Assembly (NCBI GenBank): GCA_012317185.1
Contig: CP048838.1
Location: forward strand, 558,001-622,000
DNA from: [Clostridium] innocuum
Lineage (GTDB): Bacteria > Bacillota_I > Bacilli_A > Erysipelotrichales > Erysipelotrichaceae
DNA: 64,000 nucleotides
Reading direction: 5' to 3'
Every line of letters starts with the position of its first letter. The stretch's first letter is position 1. The notes beneath the pieces are model-generated. The model saw only the letters and a list, made by a program, of their open reading frames with translations, was not told where the DNA came from and did no database searches. This document shows, piece after piece, positions 9,306 through 17,988 of the stretch. A program made the translations under genes and the position numbers.

Positions 9306-10390
9306 AACGACTGACAGCCTTTCTCCTAGTGGCACTGATCGGATGGAATATTGTCCTGACGATTTTATATTTGCAATCAAAAGAGGACACAACAGCAGCA
9401 ACTGCTGCACAGCAGACGAAGCAGAAGGTGGAAACCGCAAGTGTAAATATCACAAGTGATGTGACAGAGCTTGTGGCGAAGAGCGAAAATAAGGTTGTGA
9501 CAGTTACTGCCAGAGCACGCGGTCAGGCACTCGACACTGGAAGCGGTGCAGTTTATAAGGTTGACGGAAAGACGGTTTATATCATCACCAACAATCATGT
9601 TGTTGCGGATGGGGATGAAGCGGTTGTCACCTTTGCGAACGGCAAGGAACAGAAGGTGGATATCGTCGGAAAGGACGAGCTAACCGATCTTGCACTGTTG
9701 AAAACAGATGTTGATTTCAAAGCGGAGGCCTTTGTGATGGGGAATTCCTCACTTGTCAAAAAGGGGGAATATGTCATTGCCATGGGAAGTCCGCTGGGCA
9801 TTGAGTATCAGGGCAGTGTATCCGGTGGTCTGATATCCGGTGTGGACAGAAGAATGGAAATGGATATCGACAACAACGGTGTTGCGGACTGGGATGTGAA
9901 TGTTCTGCAGACGGATGCCGCCATCAATCCGGGAAACAGCGGCGGACCGTTAATCAATATGGCAGGAGAGCTGATTGGTATCAATTCCATGAAGATAACG
10001 GATACCTCTGTAGAGGGCTTTGGCTTTGCATTGCCGATCAATGAGGTTCTTCCCATCATTACGGAGCTGGAAAACAACGGCAAGGTGGTACGTCCGATTC
10101 TCGGAATTTCCGTACAGCCGATCGAGCAGCTGAGTATGCTGGACAAGGCATATCTGGGAATTGATTCCAAGGTGGAAAGCGGCCTGCTGATTGTCAAGGT
10201 TGCCTCACGGACACCGGCAGCCTCTGCTGGAATAAAAGAAGGTGACATCCTTGTGAAATTTGATGGTAAGGAGATCAAGGATTATAAGCAGTTCCGTCAG
10301 TATCTCTACAGTCATAAGGTAAAGGACAAGGTGAGCATTGTCGTAAACCGCAATGGTAAAGAAATCGAAAAGACGGTAATACTGGAATAA
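9302..10390 (+). CDS. htrA: HtrA-like trypsin/PDZ serine protease
   Basis: A 362-residue membrane-anchored quality-control protease. One N-terminal helix (about 4-25) is followed by the trypsin-like domain with the catalytic triad: His in ITNNHVVADGD, Asp in LTDLALLKTD, Ser in AAINPGNSGGPL. A C-terminal PDZ domain (about 265-355) includes TPAASAGIKEGDILVKFDGK. It degrades misfolded exported proteins. The ATGA overlap with walJ shows an operon, and a terminator follows at 10398. Confidence 0.95.
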   Translation: MKRLTAFLLVALIGWNIVLTILYLQSKEDTTAATAAQQTKQKVETASVNITSDVTELVAKSENKVVTVTARARGQALDTGSGAVYKVDGKTVYIITNNHVVADGDEAVVTFANGKEQKVDIVGKDELTDLALLKTDVDFKAEAFVMGNSSLVKKGEYVIAMGSPLGIEYQGSVSGGLISGVDRRMEMDIDNNGVADWDVNVLQTDAAINPGNSGGPLINMAGELIGINSMKITDTSVEGFGFALPINEVLPIITELENNGKVVRPILGISVQPIEQLSMLDKAYLGIDSKVESGLLIVKVASRTPAASAGIKEGDILVKFDGKEIKDYKQFRQYLYSHKVKDKVSIVVNRNGKEIEKTVILE

Positions 10391-10394
10391 ATAA

Positions 10395-10438
10395 AGGAAC
10401 GGTATCTGATGCATGATCCTGCACGGATACCGTTTTCT
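10395..10438 (+). terminator. Terminator after htrA
   Basis: Stem AACGGTATC / GATACCGTT with a loop of about 19 bases and TTTTCT after it. An ATG at 10409 lies in the loop. Confidence 0.7.
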
Positions 10439-10477
10439 AAAATAGCTGTATGTATAGGGAAAGCAGGTGACAGCAGG

Positions 10478-10996
10478 ATATACTTCATGGCAGATTTGCA
10501 CTTTTATCATGATCATATCATCCGTCTTGCCAACAGACCCTATCAAAATGCCGTAAAGATGAATCAGGCGCTTGTGGAAAACTGGAATCGAAGGATATGC
10601 GGAGATGACGAGGTGTATATTCTGGGAGATGTAACCATGAAGAATCATGTGTATGCCCGGGAAATGCTGAAGAAGCGAAAGGGCAGAAAGTATCTGATCG
10701 AAGGTAATCACGACCGTTTTGTTCGTCAAACAGGATTTGATCAATCTATATTTACATGGGTAAAGCAGATGCATGAGCTGAAGTATGAGGGACATACCTT
10801 TGTCTTATTTCATTATCCGATAGCGGAATGGAACGGCTTTTATCAAGGAGCAATCCATCTGCACGGACATCAGCACAATCACGCGGATGTAATTTACAGA
10901 AACCGTGATAACGGTCTGTTACGATATGATGTGGGCGTCGATGCAAACGCGATGGTCCCGGTCAGCATACAGGAAATCATAGCTTTTTTTGAATAA
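10478..10996 (+). CDS. Calcineurin-like metallophosphoesterase
   Basis: About 170 residues of the small metallophosphoesterase type. Metal-binding motifs are seen in order: IYFMADLHFYHDHII (DxH), DDEVYILGDVTMKNH (GD), LIEGNHDRF (GNHD), LFHYPI and HLHGHQHNH. Substrate unknown. The start is unclear: ATG 10409 lies in the loop of the htrA terminator, ATG 10487 would cut into the first beta strand, and an ATA at 10478 has AGGTGA 7 bases upstream and would keep the strand. I placed the start at that ATA as the best structural fit. Confidence 0.75.
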   Translation: MYFMADLHFYHDHIIRLANRPYQNAVKMNQALVENWNRRICGDDEVYILGDVTMKNHVYAREMLKKRKGRKYLIEGNHDRFVRQTGFDQSIFTWVKQMHELKYEGHTFVLFHYPIAEWNGFYQGAIHLHGHQHNHADVIYRNRDNGLLRYDVGVDANAMVPVSIQEIIAFFE

Positions 10997-11023
10997 CATA
11001 TCAGGGGGTTAGGAGTATATAGT

Positions 11024-11641
11024 ATGGAAAAATTCGAGGAGCTTTCACAGGAGAAGCAGCGGCGTATCATCGATGCCGGTATGGAAGTGTTTGGCAGATA
11101 TGAATACAAAAAGGCAAACACGGAGGATATTGCGGCCAAGGCAGGCATATCCAAGGGGTTATTATTCTATTATTTCAAGGATAAAAAAAGCTTTTATATG
11201 TATCTGTTTCAGTATTGTGTAACTATCGTCACAAAGACGCTGGATGATGAGGACTTCACAAAAATCACAGATTTCTTCGCATTGATGGAATTCGGGGCGC
11301 AGAAAAAAATGCAGATAATGGTGGAGCATCCGTTTATTCTGGATTTTATCTGCCGGGCATTTTCTTCCCGCCGCGAGGCTGTCAGCAGTGATGTGGCAAT
11401 GGAGCTGCATTCTCTGATGGACACGACCTTTGACCGTTTTTTTGCGCATGTGGATTTCTCAAAATTTAACAATGATGTTGATCCGAAGCAGGTGTATCAG
11501 ATGCTGGTATGGATGACAGAGGGGTATATGCATGAAAAGCTCAGCTGTCAGGAAACGCTCAAGCTGGAGAACATCATGAAGGATTTTGAAGAATGGAAGG
11601 TCATGTTTAAGAAGATGGCATATAAGAAGGAGTATCAGTAA
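11024..11641 (+). CDS. TetR-family transcriptional regulator
   Basis: A 205-residue protein with the N-terminal TetR helix-turn-helix (about 10-55: RRIIDAGMEVFGRYEYKK, then TEDIAAKAGISKGLLFYYFKDKKSFYMYLF). The all-helical ligand domain behind it is not assignable to a substrate. Its target is not evident: the neighbours are a metallophosphoesterase upstream on the same strand and a convergent pilin gene. Good ribosome binding site (GGGGGTTAGGAG). Confidence 0.9.
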   Translation: MEKFEELSQEKQRRIIDAGMEVFGRYEYKKANTEDIAAKAGISKGLLFYYFKDKKSFYMYLFQYCVTIVTKTLDDEDFTKITDFFALMEFGAQKKMQIMVEHPFILDFICRAFSSRREAVSSDVAMELHSLMDTTFDRFFAHVDFSKFNNDVDPKQVYQMLVWMTEGYMHEKLSCQETLKLENIMKDFEEWKVMFKKMAYKKEYQ

Positions 11642-11706
11642 AAAAACTGCTTATATCATCAGTGATACCGGTCAAGCGTACCACAGATGCATTGCAGTTT
11701 TTTATT
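11640..11706. terminator. Bidirectional terminator between TetR gene and pilin-like gene
   Basis: AAAAAACTGC and GCAGTTTTTT form the outer ends of an inverted repeat between convergent genes, with T runs on both strands. Confidence 0.65.
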
Positions 11707-11718
11707 ACATTCACATGG

Positions 11719-12552
11719 CTATTGTGAGATAACCTCCCAGTCCTTGATATCATCCAGCTTTAATGCAGCGTAATCGTCCTGTGTACCTCCGGAGTCTTCT
11801 CCAAGCTTAACGGAAGCATTTGCTGTCTTAACACGTGGTGTTCCGCTAAATCCATTATTTCCGGAATAATCATACTGGATAACCTTGACTTTATTTCCCT
11901 TTTTTATATCCTCCAAGGTTACCTTGCGCTCACTTATCGTTATCGTATAATTGTTATCACTTTTACTTGCATAGATTCTGAAGCTGTAATCATATCCGCT
12001 GGCTATACCAGCGTCGTTAAGCGCCTTGCGCAGACTGTTACCGGCATTTGCACCTTCCGAATTGATGAATGCCTTATCTTTTTGATCGATGAAAGCCTGA
12101 ATGATGCTGAGAGGCTCTCCCTTTATTAAAGCAAGGTGAATTTCGTTTGCTTTTACAAATAGATTATCATAGGAGGTCAATATTTCATACTTCTGCTGTT
12201 GATCATCGTATCGGATATAGGTTTCCCCTATCAAAACGATAAAATCTCCGGCACCGTTATTTGCCTTGTTTTTATATATTTCCATCAGGGTCCCTTCCAC
12301 TTCCGAGCGTTTCATGATATCCTTCATATTTTCATCCGTCGCCAGTAAGTCCAGCTGCTGTTTCTTTACCAGTTCGATTCCCTTCTCCTTGGAGGCTACC
12401 ATGACACTTCTTGCTTCGGAAATCAGCTTGGTATCTGCCGCCTTGCGCACGTAGCTCATGACAGCCGGTACAGCAAGTGCCATCAGGATACCGATGATTA
12501 CCAGAACAACAATGATCTCGACAAGTGTAAATCCTTTTTTATTCTTTTTCAT
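11719..12552 (-). CDS. Type IV pilin-like protein with large C-terminal domain
   Basis: A 277-residue protein with a class III signal: MKKNKKG, then FTLVEIIVVLVIIGILMALA. The prepilin peptidase would cut after the Gly and the following Phe would be methylated; Glu is at mature position 5. The rest (about 250 residues) is polar and far longer than a minor pilin head usually is. ATG 12552 is chosen because AGGGTGATGG precedes it; an ATG further upstream would add a charged leader. No other pilus gene (ATPase, platform, peptidase) is in the window, so this is an orphan relying on machinery elsewhere. Confidence 0.8.
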   Translation of the reverse strand: MKKNKKGFTLVEIIVVLVIIGILMALAVPAVMSYVRKAADTKLISEARSVMVASKEKGIELVKKQQLDLLATDENMKDIMKRSEVEGTLMEIYKNKANNGAGDFIVLIGETYIRYDDQQQKYEILTSYDNLFVKANEIHLALIKGEPLSIIQAFIDQKDKAFINSEGANAGNSLRKALNDAGIASGYDYSFRIYASKSDNNYTITISERKVTLEDIKKGNKVKVIQYDYSGNNGFSGTPRVKTANASVKLGEDSGGTQDDYAALKLDDIKDWEVISQ

Positions 12553-12902
12553 ACCATCACCCTTTTCTTTCATTGTACTATAAAATTCGTGGTTTGTAGA
12601 CATTTTACGAAAAAATGATATGATTTTTATATTCTATATGCGTTGAAATAAACGCCTATGCATAAATGTTCATGTATACCTGTTTCCTGAGTATCCTCAC
12701 TGCTTATTCGAAGGAGATTACGAAACATTGACGCTCTTATAAAATAATCATCAGGTGATATATCCTCAGCTGCAGGTCAAAGGCTACGCTTTGAGCATTG
12801 AACATTTTTTTGCAACGGGTATTGGATACGATAAAGTACGGCTTCTGATATTTGCACTCTGATGAAAAACAGCGTACAATAATTCTCGTAGTGAGGTGGA
12901 AT
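12553..12902. other. Intergenic stretch between divergent genes
   Basis: Holds the upstream regions of the pilin-like gene (minus) and the HD-domain gene (plus). No strong promoter hexamer pair or RNA structure stands out. Confidence 0.4.
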
Positions 12903-13427
12903 ATGCACGTAGAGGAAGTACCGGAATTTTTAAATATAGCGAAGGAGCTGCTGGGGGATGCCAGGGTATGGGATATGCAGAAGTATATACAGCACGGATC
13001 CATCAGCTGTCTGGAGCACAGCTTCGTCGTATCCTATTACAGCTTTACACTGGTCAGAAAGCTGCGGATGTCCTGTGATGAACGCTCTTTGGTACGGGGC
13101 GCGCTGCTGCATGACTATTTTCTATATGACTGGCATGAGGCAGAGGATTGGCACAGACTGCATGGCTTTCGCCACCCTTTTTTTGCGAATCGCAATGCAT
13201 TGCGCGATTTTCAAATCAGTGAACGGGAGCAGGAAATCATCCGCAAGCATATGTGGCCGTTAACCGTCATACCACCTATGTGCAGGGAAGCATGGGTGGT
13301 AAACGCAGTGGATACAGCATCCGGCATTGTTGAGGTGCTCGCAGAATATCGGATGTTTAAAAGACTGCGCCGCAGATGGCTGGAAAGTAAGCTGGAGCTA
13401 TTGAAGCAGGTAAAGGAGAACTTATGA
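12903..13427 (+). CDS. HD-domain phosphohydrolase-like protein
   Basis: A 174-residue single-domain protein. HD metal ligands are visible as His in CLEHSFVVSYYSF, the His-Asp pair in GALLHDYFLYDWH and an Asp in NAVDTASGIVEV. Similar stand-alone HD proteins hydrolyse nucleotides or other phosphate esters; the substrate here is unknown. The start at 12903 follows GTGAGGTGGA. It overlaps rlmH by 4 bases, so the two are co-translated. Confidence 0.8.
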   Translation: MHVEEVPEFLNIAKELLGDARVWDMQKYIQHGSISCLEHSFVVSYYSFTLVRKLRMSCDERSLVRGALLHDYFLYDWHEAEDWHRLHGFRHPFFANRNALRDFQISEREQEIIRKHMWPLTVIPPMCREAWVVNAVDTASGIVEVLAEYRMFKRLRRRWLESKLELLKQVKENL

Positions 13428-13900
13428 TAAAAATTGTTGCAGTAGGAAAAATAAAGGAAAAGGCACTGCGTACACAGATTGAAGAGTACGAAAAAAGGCT
13501 GCGGCCGTTTACAAAGCTGGAAATCATCGAAGTAAATGATGAAGTGGCACCGCAGAGCAACAGCGATTCACAGAACAATCAGGTTAAGGAAAAGGAAGGA
13601 GAACGCATTCTCGCCAAAATAAAGGAGCAGGAATATGTAATCCTTCTCGATTTATGGGGAGAAATGGTGGATAGTGAGCGGTTTTCCAAAAAGCTTGATC
13701 AGCTACAGACCTATCAGACCAGTAACCTTACATTCGTTATCGCAGGCTCTCTGGGACCGGGCAAAAATGTCTATGATCGCTGTAACTGGAAATGGAAGCT
13801 GAGTGATCTGACCTTTACCCATCAGATGACAAGAGTGCTCGTACTGGAACAGATTTATCGTGCCTTTATGATACAGAACAACAATCCATATCATAAATAG
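13424..13900 (+). CDS. rlmH: 23S rRNA (pseudouridine1915-N3)-methyltransferase
   Basis: A 158-residue SPOUT methyltransferase. It begins MIKIVAVGKIKEKALRTQIE and has the knot segment FVIAGSLGPGKNVYDRC and the conserved C-terminal block TFTHQMTRVLVLEQIYRAF ending NNPYHK. It methylates pseudouridine 1915 in helix 69 of 23S rRNA using SAM. Common downstream partner of the walJ/htrA region in Firmicutes. Full length. Confidence 0.97.
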   Translation: MIKIVAVGKIKEKALRTQIEEYEKRLRPFTKLEIIEVNDEVAPQSNSDSQNNQVKEKEGERILAKIKEQEYVILLDLWGEMVDSERFSKKLDQLQTYQTSNLTFVIAGSLGPGKNVYDRCNWKWKLSDLTFTHQMTRVLVLEQIYRAFMIQNNNPYHK

Positions 13901-13997
13901 TGTACAAAGGTCATACCTGCGCCATCCTTTTCAAAGATGAATACAAAGCAGGAGCATCCGCAGAGGTTTAGAACAGCTTCTGCTTTCTTTATGAAAA

Positions 13998-14125
13998 TAT
14001 ATGGCTGATATTGAAATAAATATGGCTGAATCTGATTGAAAAAGAATATATGTGAATAAATGGTAGGGATGAAAGCTTTCTTCGGTATTTAAGGATTTTT
14101 TAAGAAAGACTGCGGTATTCTTAGC
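13998..14125 (+). promoter_or_regulatory. Direct repeats upstream of the ABC exporter operon
   Basis: ATATGGCTGA occurs twice about 21 bases apart. Nearer the gene, TTAAG occurs twice with an 11-base period and CGGTATT twice (14083 and 14113). Direct repeats with 10-11 base periods are typical binding sites for OmpR-type response regulators, and one is encoded in this operon. Confidence 0.4.
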
Positions 14126-14147
14126 TTGTAGAAAGGGTGTGACGGCA

Positions 14148-16520
14148 ATGCTGAAACGAATGTTGAAAAAAGATTTAATGCATAGAAAGAGTGTCAATCT
14201 GATTCTGTTTCTGTTTATTACCATTGCGACGGTATTTCTTGCAAGCAGTGTAAATAATATTCTTGTTGTAAGCTCCTCTGTGGATTACTACATGGATTAT
14301 GCAAATATACCGGATGTGAATCTGGTGGCAGTAAATTCCGGGGAAAAAGAGAAGATCATGAAATGGATAGAAACCGAGGCTCCGGGTGTGAAGGATTACG
14401 GTTATCAGGAAATGCTCTCTGTGGAACAGAAAAATTTGCACAGGGAGAATGGAAAGAAGTTTAACGCGGAAGGACTCAGCCTTTTCCTGTCCGAGGAAAG
14501 AAGTGACTATTGCAAGGGCTTTGATCCGGATGGGAGAGCTCTTCATTTAGCGGATGATGAAATCGGAATGCCTGCATTTCTGATGGACAAAAACGATTTG
14601 AAGCTCGGCGATAAGGTGCGTATCATGATCGGCAGTGAGGATAAAACCTTTACTCTGACAACCGTAGTAAAGGATGCGGCGTTTGGAAATGATATGGTTG
14701 GTATGTCAAGAATCTTTCTGAATTCAGATATGTATGAAAAATTTAAAAAAGCGGGCAGTGACCGGACGTATTCTTTATACTTCATCAATGTGGACTCTAT
14801 TTCTGAATTCACGGAAGCACAGAACCTGCAAAGCTTTCCCTCCGTTTTAAATACGGTTTCACGCAGTATGTATTCCATGATCTATTCCTTTGATCTGATT
14901 CTTGCTGCTCTGTTGATTCTGGTGGGCATCTGCATGATTTTGATTGCTTTACTGGTTCTTCGCTTTACCCTGCTGTTCACCATGGAAGAGGAGTACCGTG
15001 AAATTGGTATTATGAAGGCAATCGGCCTGAGGGATAAGGCAATACGACGGCTGTATCTTGTGAAATATGCATTTCTTGTCAGCAGCGGGGCGTTTCTCGG
15101 TCTGTTGATCAGTGTGCCGATCAGTCGTGTCATGGTGGCGGGAGTCAGTGTGAATATGATTATGGAGGACAGCGGTGTTAATTTTTTTGTAAATATTCTC
15201 TGTACCCTGCTTATCATCTTTCTAGTCATGCTGTTCTGTATGAACTGTACACGAAAGCTGAGCCGCATTACTGCGATATCCGCCATTCGGGGCGGACACA
15301 GCGGAGAGAGCTTTGCGAAAGCGTCGGCCTTGTATTTGTTCAAACAGAAATATCTGCGTGTTCCCGCATATCTGGGTATCAATGACATGCTGACGCATCT
15401 GAAACGCTATGCCCTGCTGCTGGTTACCTTCTGTATCAGCTTTGTTCTGATCACTATTCCACTGAATACCATCAATACCATGCAGAGCAGTGAAATGGCA
15501 TCCAAATTCACCGTGAATACAGACAGTGCTGTATATATAAAGAAAATTGAAGGAAAACAGGATTCCGCATACAGAAACTCCGCACAGCTGAAAAAGGGAA
15601 TGCAGCGTGTGGAGCGGGAAATGAAGGAAAAGGGCTATGATGCTGAGCTGACGGCCTCCTCCATTTACTTCCTGCCGTTTCATGCTCCCGGAAAAAAGGG
15701 CAATACGAAAATCATGTCCCTGCAAATACAGGGGCGCAATACGGAATATCTGGATTATCTGGAAGGCAGTGCTCCTGTGCTGGAAAACGAAATTGCCTTC
15801 TCCCGCCTCATTCTGGAGGATAACAACTGGCATATCGGAGATCGTATAGAGGCCGATCTGAACGGTGAAACCTACAAGTTTATCATTACAGGAAGCTACG
15901 CCGATTATATGCAGCTGGGAAGCAGTGCCCGTCTGAATGCAAAGCTTGATCTAAGTAAGGTGGACATGTTTGAGTATTGGAATGTCAATGTTGATATGAA
16001 GACAGACAAGAGTCAAACGGAGCTGAAGGATACCCTGCAAAAGCAGTTTCCTGATTATGAATGGTATACGGCTCAGGAAATTGTCGATCGCAATATCGGC
16101 GGTATTCAGGAATCTCTGAGTGAGCTTCTGATTCCGATGACTGCTATGCTCTGTGCTGTTATTATGCTGATTACACTCTTGATGGAAAAGCTGTTCATCG
16201 TACGTGAAAAGGGAGAAATCGCTATGATGAAGAGTATTGGATTCCGTAACAGCAGTATTCGCAGCTGGCAGGTGATTCGGATGATTCTGGTTGCCCTGGT
16301 ATCCATGCTTGCGGCAGTTCCATTGTCCATGCTCAGTAACCGCTTCATGCTGGAGCCAATCTTCGCCATCATGGGTGCGGATGTGCATATCCAGATAATT
16401 CCAGTGCAGGTTTATCTGATATATCCGGGTGTACTGCTGCTGGGAATCATCTGTGCAACGATATTTGCTACCGGTCAAATCAAGCGTATCCATATACGTG
16501 AAATGAACAATATGGAATAA
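14148..16520 (+). CDS. FtsX-type ABC transporter permease (BceB-like)
   Basis: A 790-residue permease with two FtsX-type halves. One helix lies near the N-terminus (about 17-40), a first triple-helix block at about 240-370, a central helix near 430, a long extracellular region (about 450-640) and a second triple-helix block at about 650-780. This layout fits exporters of the BceB/MacB/LolC group that remove antimicrobial peptides or handle envelope lipids. GTG 14139 is an alternative start, but the GAAAGGG site is correctly spaced for ATG 14148. First gene of an operon with its ATPase, response regulator and kinase. Confidence 0.85.
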   Translation: MLKRMLKKDLMHRKSVNLILFLFITIATVFLASSVNNILVVSSSVDYYMDYANIPDVNLVAVNSGEKEKIMKWIETEAPGVKDYGYQEMLSVEQKNLHRENGKKFNAEGLSLFLSEERSDYCKGFDPDGRALHLADDEIGMPAFLMDKNDLKLGDKVRIMIGSEDKTFTLTTVVKDAAFGNDMVGMSRIFLNSDMYEKFKKAGSDRTYSLYFINVDSISEFTEAQNLQSFPSVLNTVSRSMYSMIYSFDLILAALLILVGICMILIALLVLRFTLLFTMEEEYREIGIMKAIGLRDKAIRRLYLVKYAFLVSSGAFLGLLISVPISRVMVAGVSVNMIMEDSGVNFFVNILCTLLIIFLVMLFCMNCTRKLSRITAISAIRGGHSGESFAKASALYLFKQKYLRVPAYLGINDMLTHLKRYALLLVTFCISFVLITIPLNTINTMQSSEMASKFTVNTDSAVYIKKIEGKQDSAYRNSAQLKKGMQRVEREMKEKGYDAELTASSIYFLPFHAPGKKGNTKIMSLQIQGRNTEYLDYLEGSAPVLENEIAFSRLILEDNNWHIGDRIEADLNGETYKFIITGSYADYMQLGSSARLNAKLDLSKVDMFEYWNVNVDMKTDKSQTELKDTLQKQFPDYEWYTAQEIVDRNIGGIQESLSELLIPMTAMLCAVIMLITLLMEKLFIVREKGEIAMMKSIGFRNSSIRSWQVIRMILVALVSMLAAVPLSMLSNRFMLEPIFAIMGADVHIQIIPVQVYLIYPGVLLLGIICATIFATGQIKRIHIREMNNME

Positions 16521-16533
16521 GGAGGAAGCTATT

Positions 16534-17304
16534 ATGAGTGGAATAACAGTAAGCAATCTGTGTAAGACATATATCGTAAATAAACGACAGAACAACGTAT
16601 TGAGAAATGTCAATCTGACATTGGAAGAAAAGGAAATGATCGCCGTCATGGGACCATCCGGCTCCGGTAAGACAACCCTGCTGTATACCATCAGCGGTAT
16701 GGACAGTGCGACAGCCGGAAGTGTGAAATTCTTTGAGCGTGAGCTTACGGATATGAGCCGCAATGAGATCAGCGATCTGCGCCTGGAGGAAATGGGATTT
16801 GTCTTCCAGCAGATGTATATGCTGAAAAACCTGTCCGTTTATGATAATATTATTTTACCAGCCTATCAGTCTGTAAAGGGAAGAACGAAGCAGGGAAGAA
16901 AAGAAATCAATGCCTATGCCGCAAAGCTCATGCAGAAGCTTGGCATCAGTGAAATCGCGGATAACGATGTGAATGAGGTATCCGGAGGACAGCTGCAGCG
17001 TGCCTGTATCTGCCGCAGCCTGATCAATCATCCGCGTATTCTGTTTGCGGATGAGCCGACAGGTGCCCTGAATAAGCAGAGCTCTCATGAGGTGATGGAG
17101 GAGCTGAACCGTATTCATAAGGAAGGGACAAGCATACTGCTGGTAACCCACGATATGAAGGTAGCCTCACGCTGTGACCGTGTGCTGTATATCGAGGACG
17201 GAAATATCCGGGATGAAATGCAGCTTGGCGCATGGGAAGACTGTACGGATATCCGCAAGCGTGAGCGCAGATTAAATGAATGGCTGATAACGTTAGGATG
17301 GTAA
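16534..17304 (+). CDS. ABC transporter ATP-binding protein (BceA/LolD type)
   Basis: A 256-residue ATPase of the MacB/LolD/BceA group. Walker A MGPSGSGKTTLLY, Q-loop FVFQQMYML, signature NEVSGGQLQRACICRSL, Walker B ILFADEPTGALN and switch His VTHDMKVA are all intact. It powers the upstream permease. The ribosome binding site GGAGGAAG lies in the 13-base gap after the permease. Confidence 0.95.
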   Translation: MSGITVSNLCKTYIVNKRQNNVLRNVNLTLEEKEMIAVMGPSGSGKTTLLYTISGMDSATAGSVKFFERELTDMSRNEISDLRLEEMGFVFQQMYMLKNLSVYDNIILPAYQSVKGRTKQGRKEINAYAAKLMQKLGISEIADNDVNEVSGGQLQRACICRSLINHPRILFADEPTGALNKQSSHEVMEELNRIHKEGTSILLVTHDMKVASRCDRVLYIEDGNIRDEMQLGAWEDCTDIRKRERRLNEWLITLGW

Positions 17305-17310
17305 TTGCCT

Positions 17311-17988
17311 ATGATAGATATATTACTTGTAGAGGATCACCGTGAGCTTGCCCAGCTGATCGTAAGCTTTTTAAAGCGGGATGGATTTCAGGTGCATCAT
17401 GTGGAGAGCGGGGAGGCTGCGCTTTCCTATCTTGCACAGACAGAGGTACGTTTGCTGCTGCTTGATATCATGCTGCCCCATATGGATGGCTTTACGGTAT
17501 GCAAAAAAGTGCGGGAGCATAAAGCGGTTCCGATACTGATAATGAGTGCGCGAAAGGATCGAAATGATCAGCTGAACGGCTATGAGCTGGGGGCGGATGA
17601 TTATATCGAAAAGCCTGTGGATCCGCAAATACTTGCCGCCAAAATACGTGCTGTTTTACAGCGTACATCCGATTTGCATCGCAAGGAAACCATATCCTGC
17701 TGCGGTGTGGTCATTGAGCGTGCACAGCACAGAGCCTTTGTGGATGGAAATCTTATGGAGCTGAACGCGAAGGAATTCGAGCTGTTGACACTGCTGGTAT
17801 CCAACGCAGGGAAGACCTTACGCAAGGAATATATTTTCGCAAGCATATGGGGCATGGACAGCTTCAGTGAACAGCAGACACTGACCGTTCATATCAAAAT
17901 GCTGCGTGACAAAATAGAGAAGAATCCAAAACAGCCGCAGCGGATTAAAACAGTCTGGGGCGTGGGGTATCGCTTTGAAGAAGTATAA
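17311..17988 (+). CDS. OmpR-family response regulator
   Basis: A 225-residue regulator. The receiver domain (about 1-115) has the acidic pocket LLVEDH, the phospho-acceptor Asp in LLLLDIMLPHMDG, Ser in ILIMSARKDRND and Lys in DDYIEKPVD. The C-terminal winged helix (about 130-225) ends in RIKTVWGVGYRFEEV. It pairs with the overlapping kinase gene and probably controls the exporter operon through the direct repeats before 14148. ATG 17311 fits the TTAGGATGG site better than the TTG at 17305. Confidence 0.95.
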   Translation: MIDILLVEDHRELAQLIVSFLKRDGFQVHHVESGEAALSYLAQTEVRLLLLDIMLPHMDGFTVCKKVREHKAVPILIMSARKDRNDQLNGYELGADDYIEKPVDPQILAAKIRAVLQRTSDLHRKETISCCGVVIERAQHRAFVDGNLMELNAKEFELLTLLVSNAGKTLRKEYIFASIWGMDSFSEQQTLTVHIKMLRDKIEKNPKQPQRIKTVWGVGYRFEEV

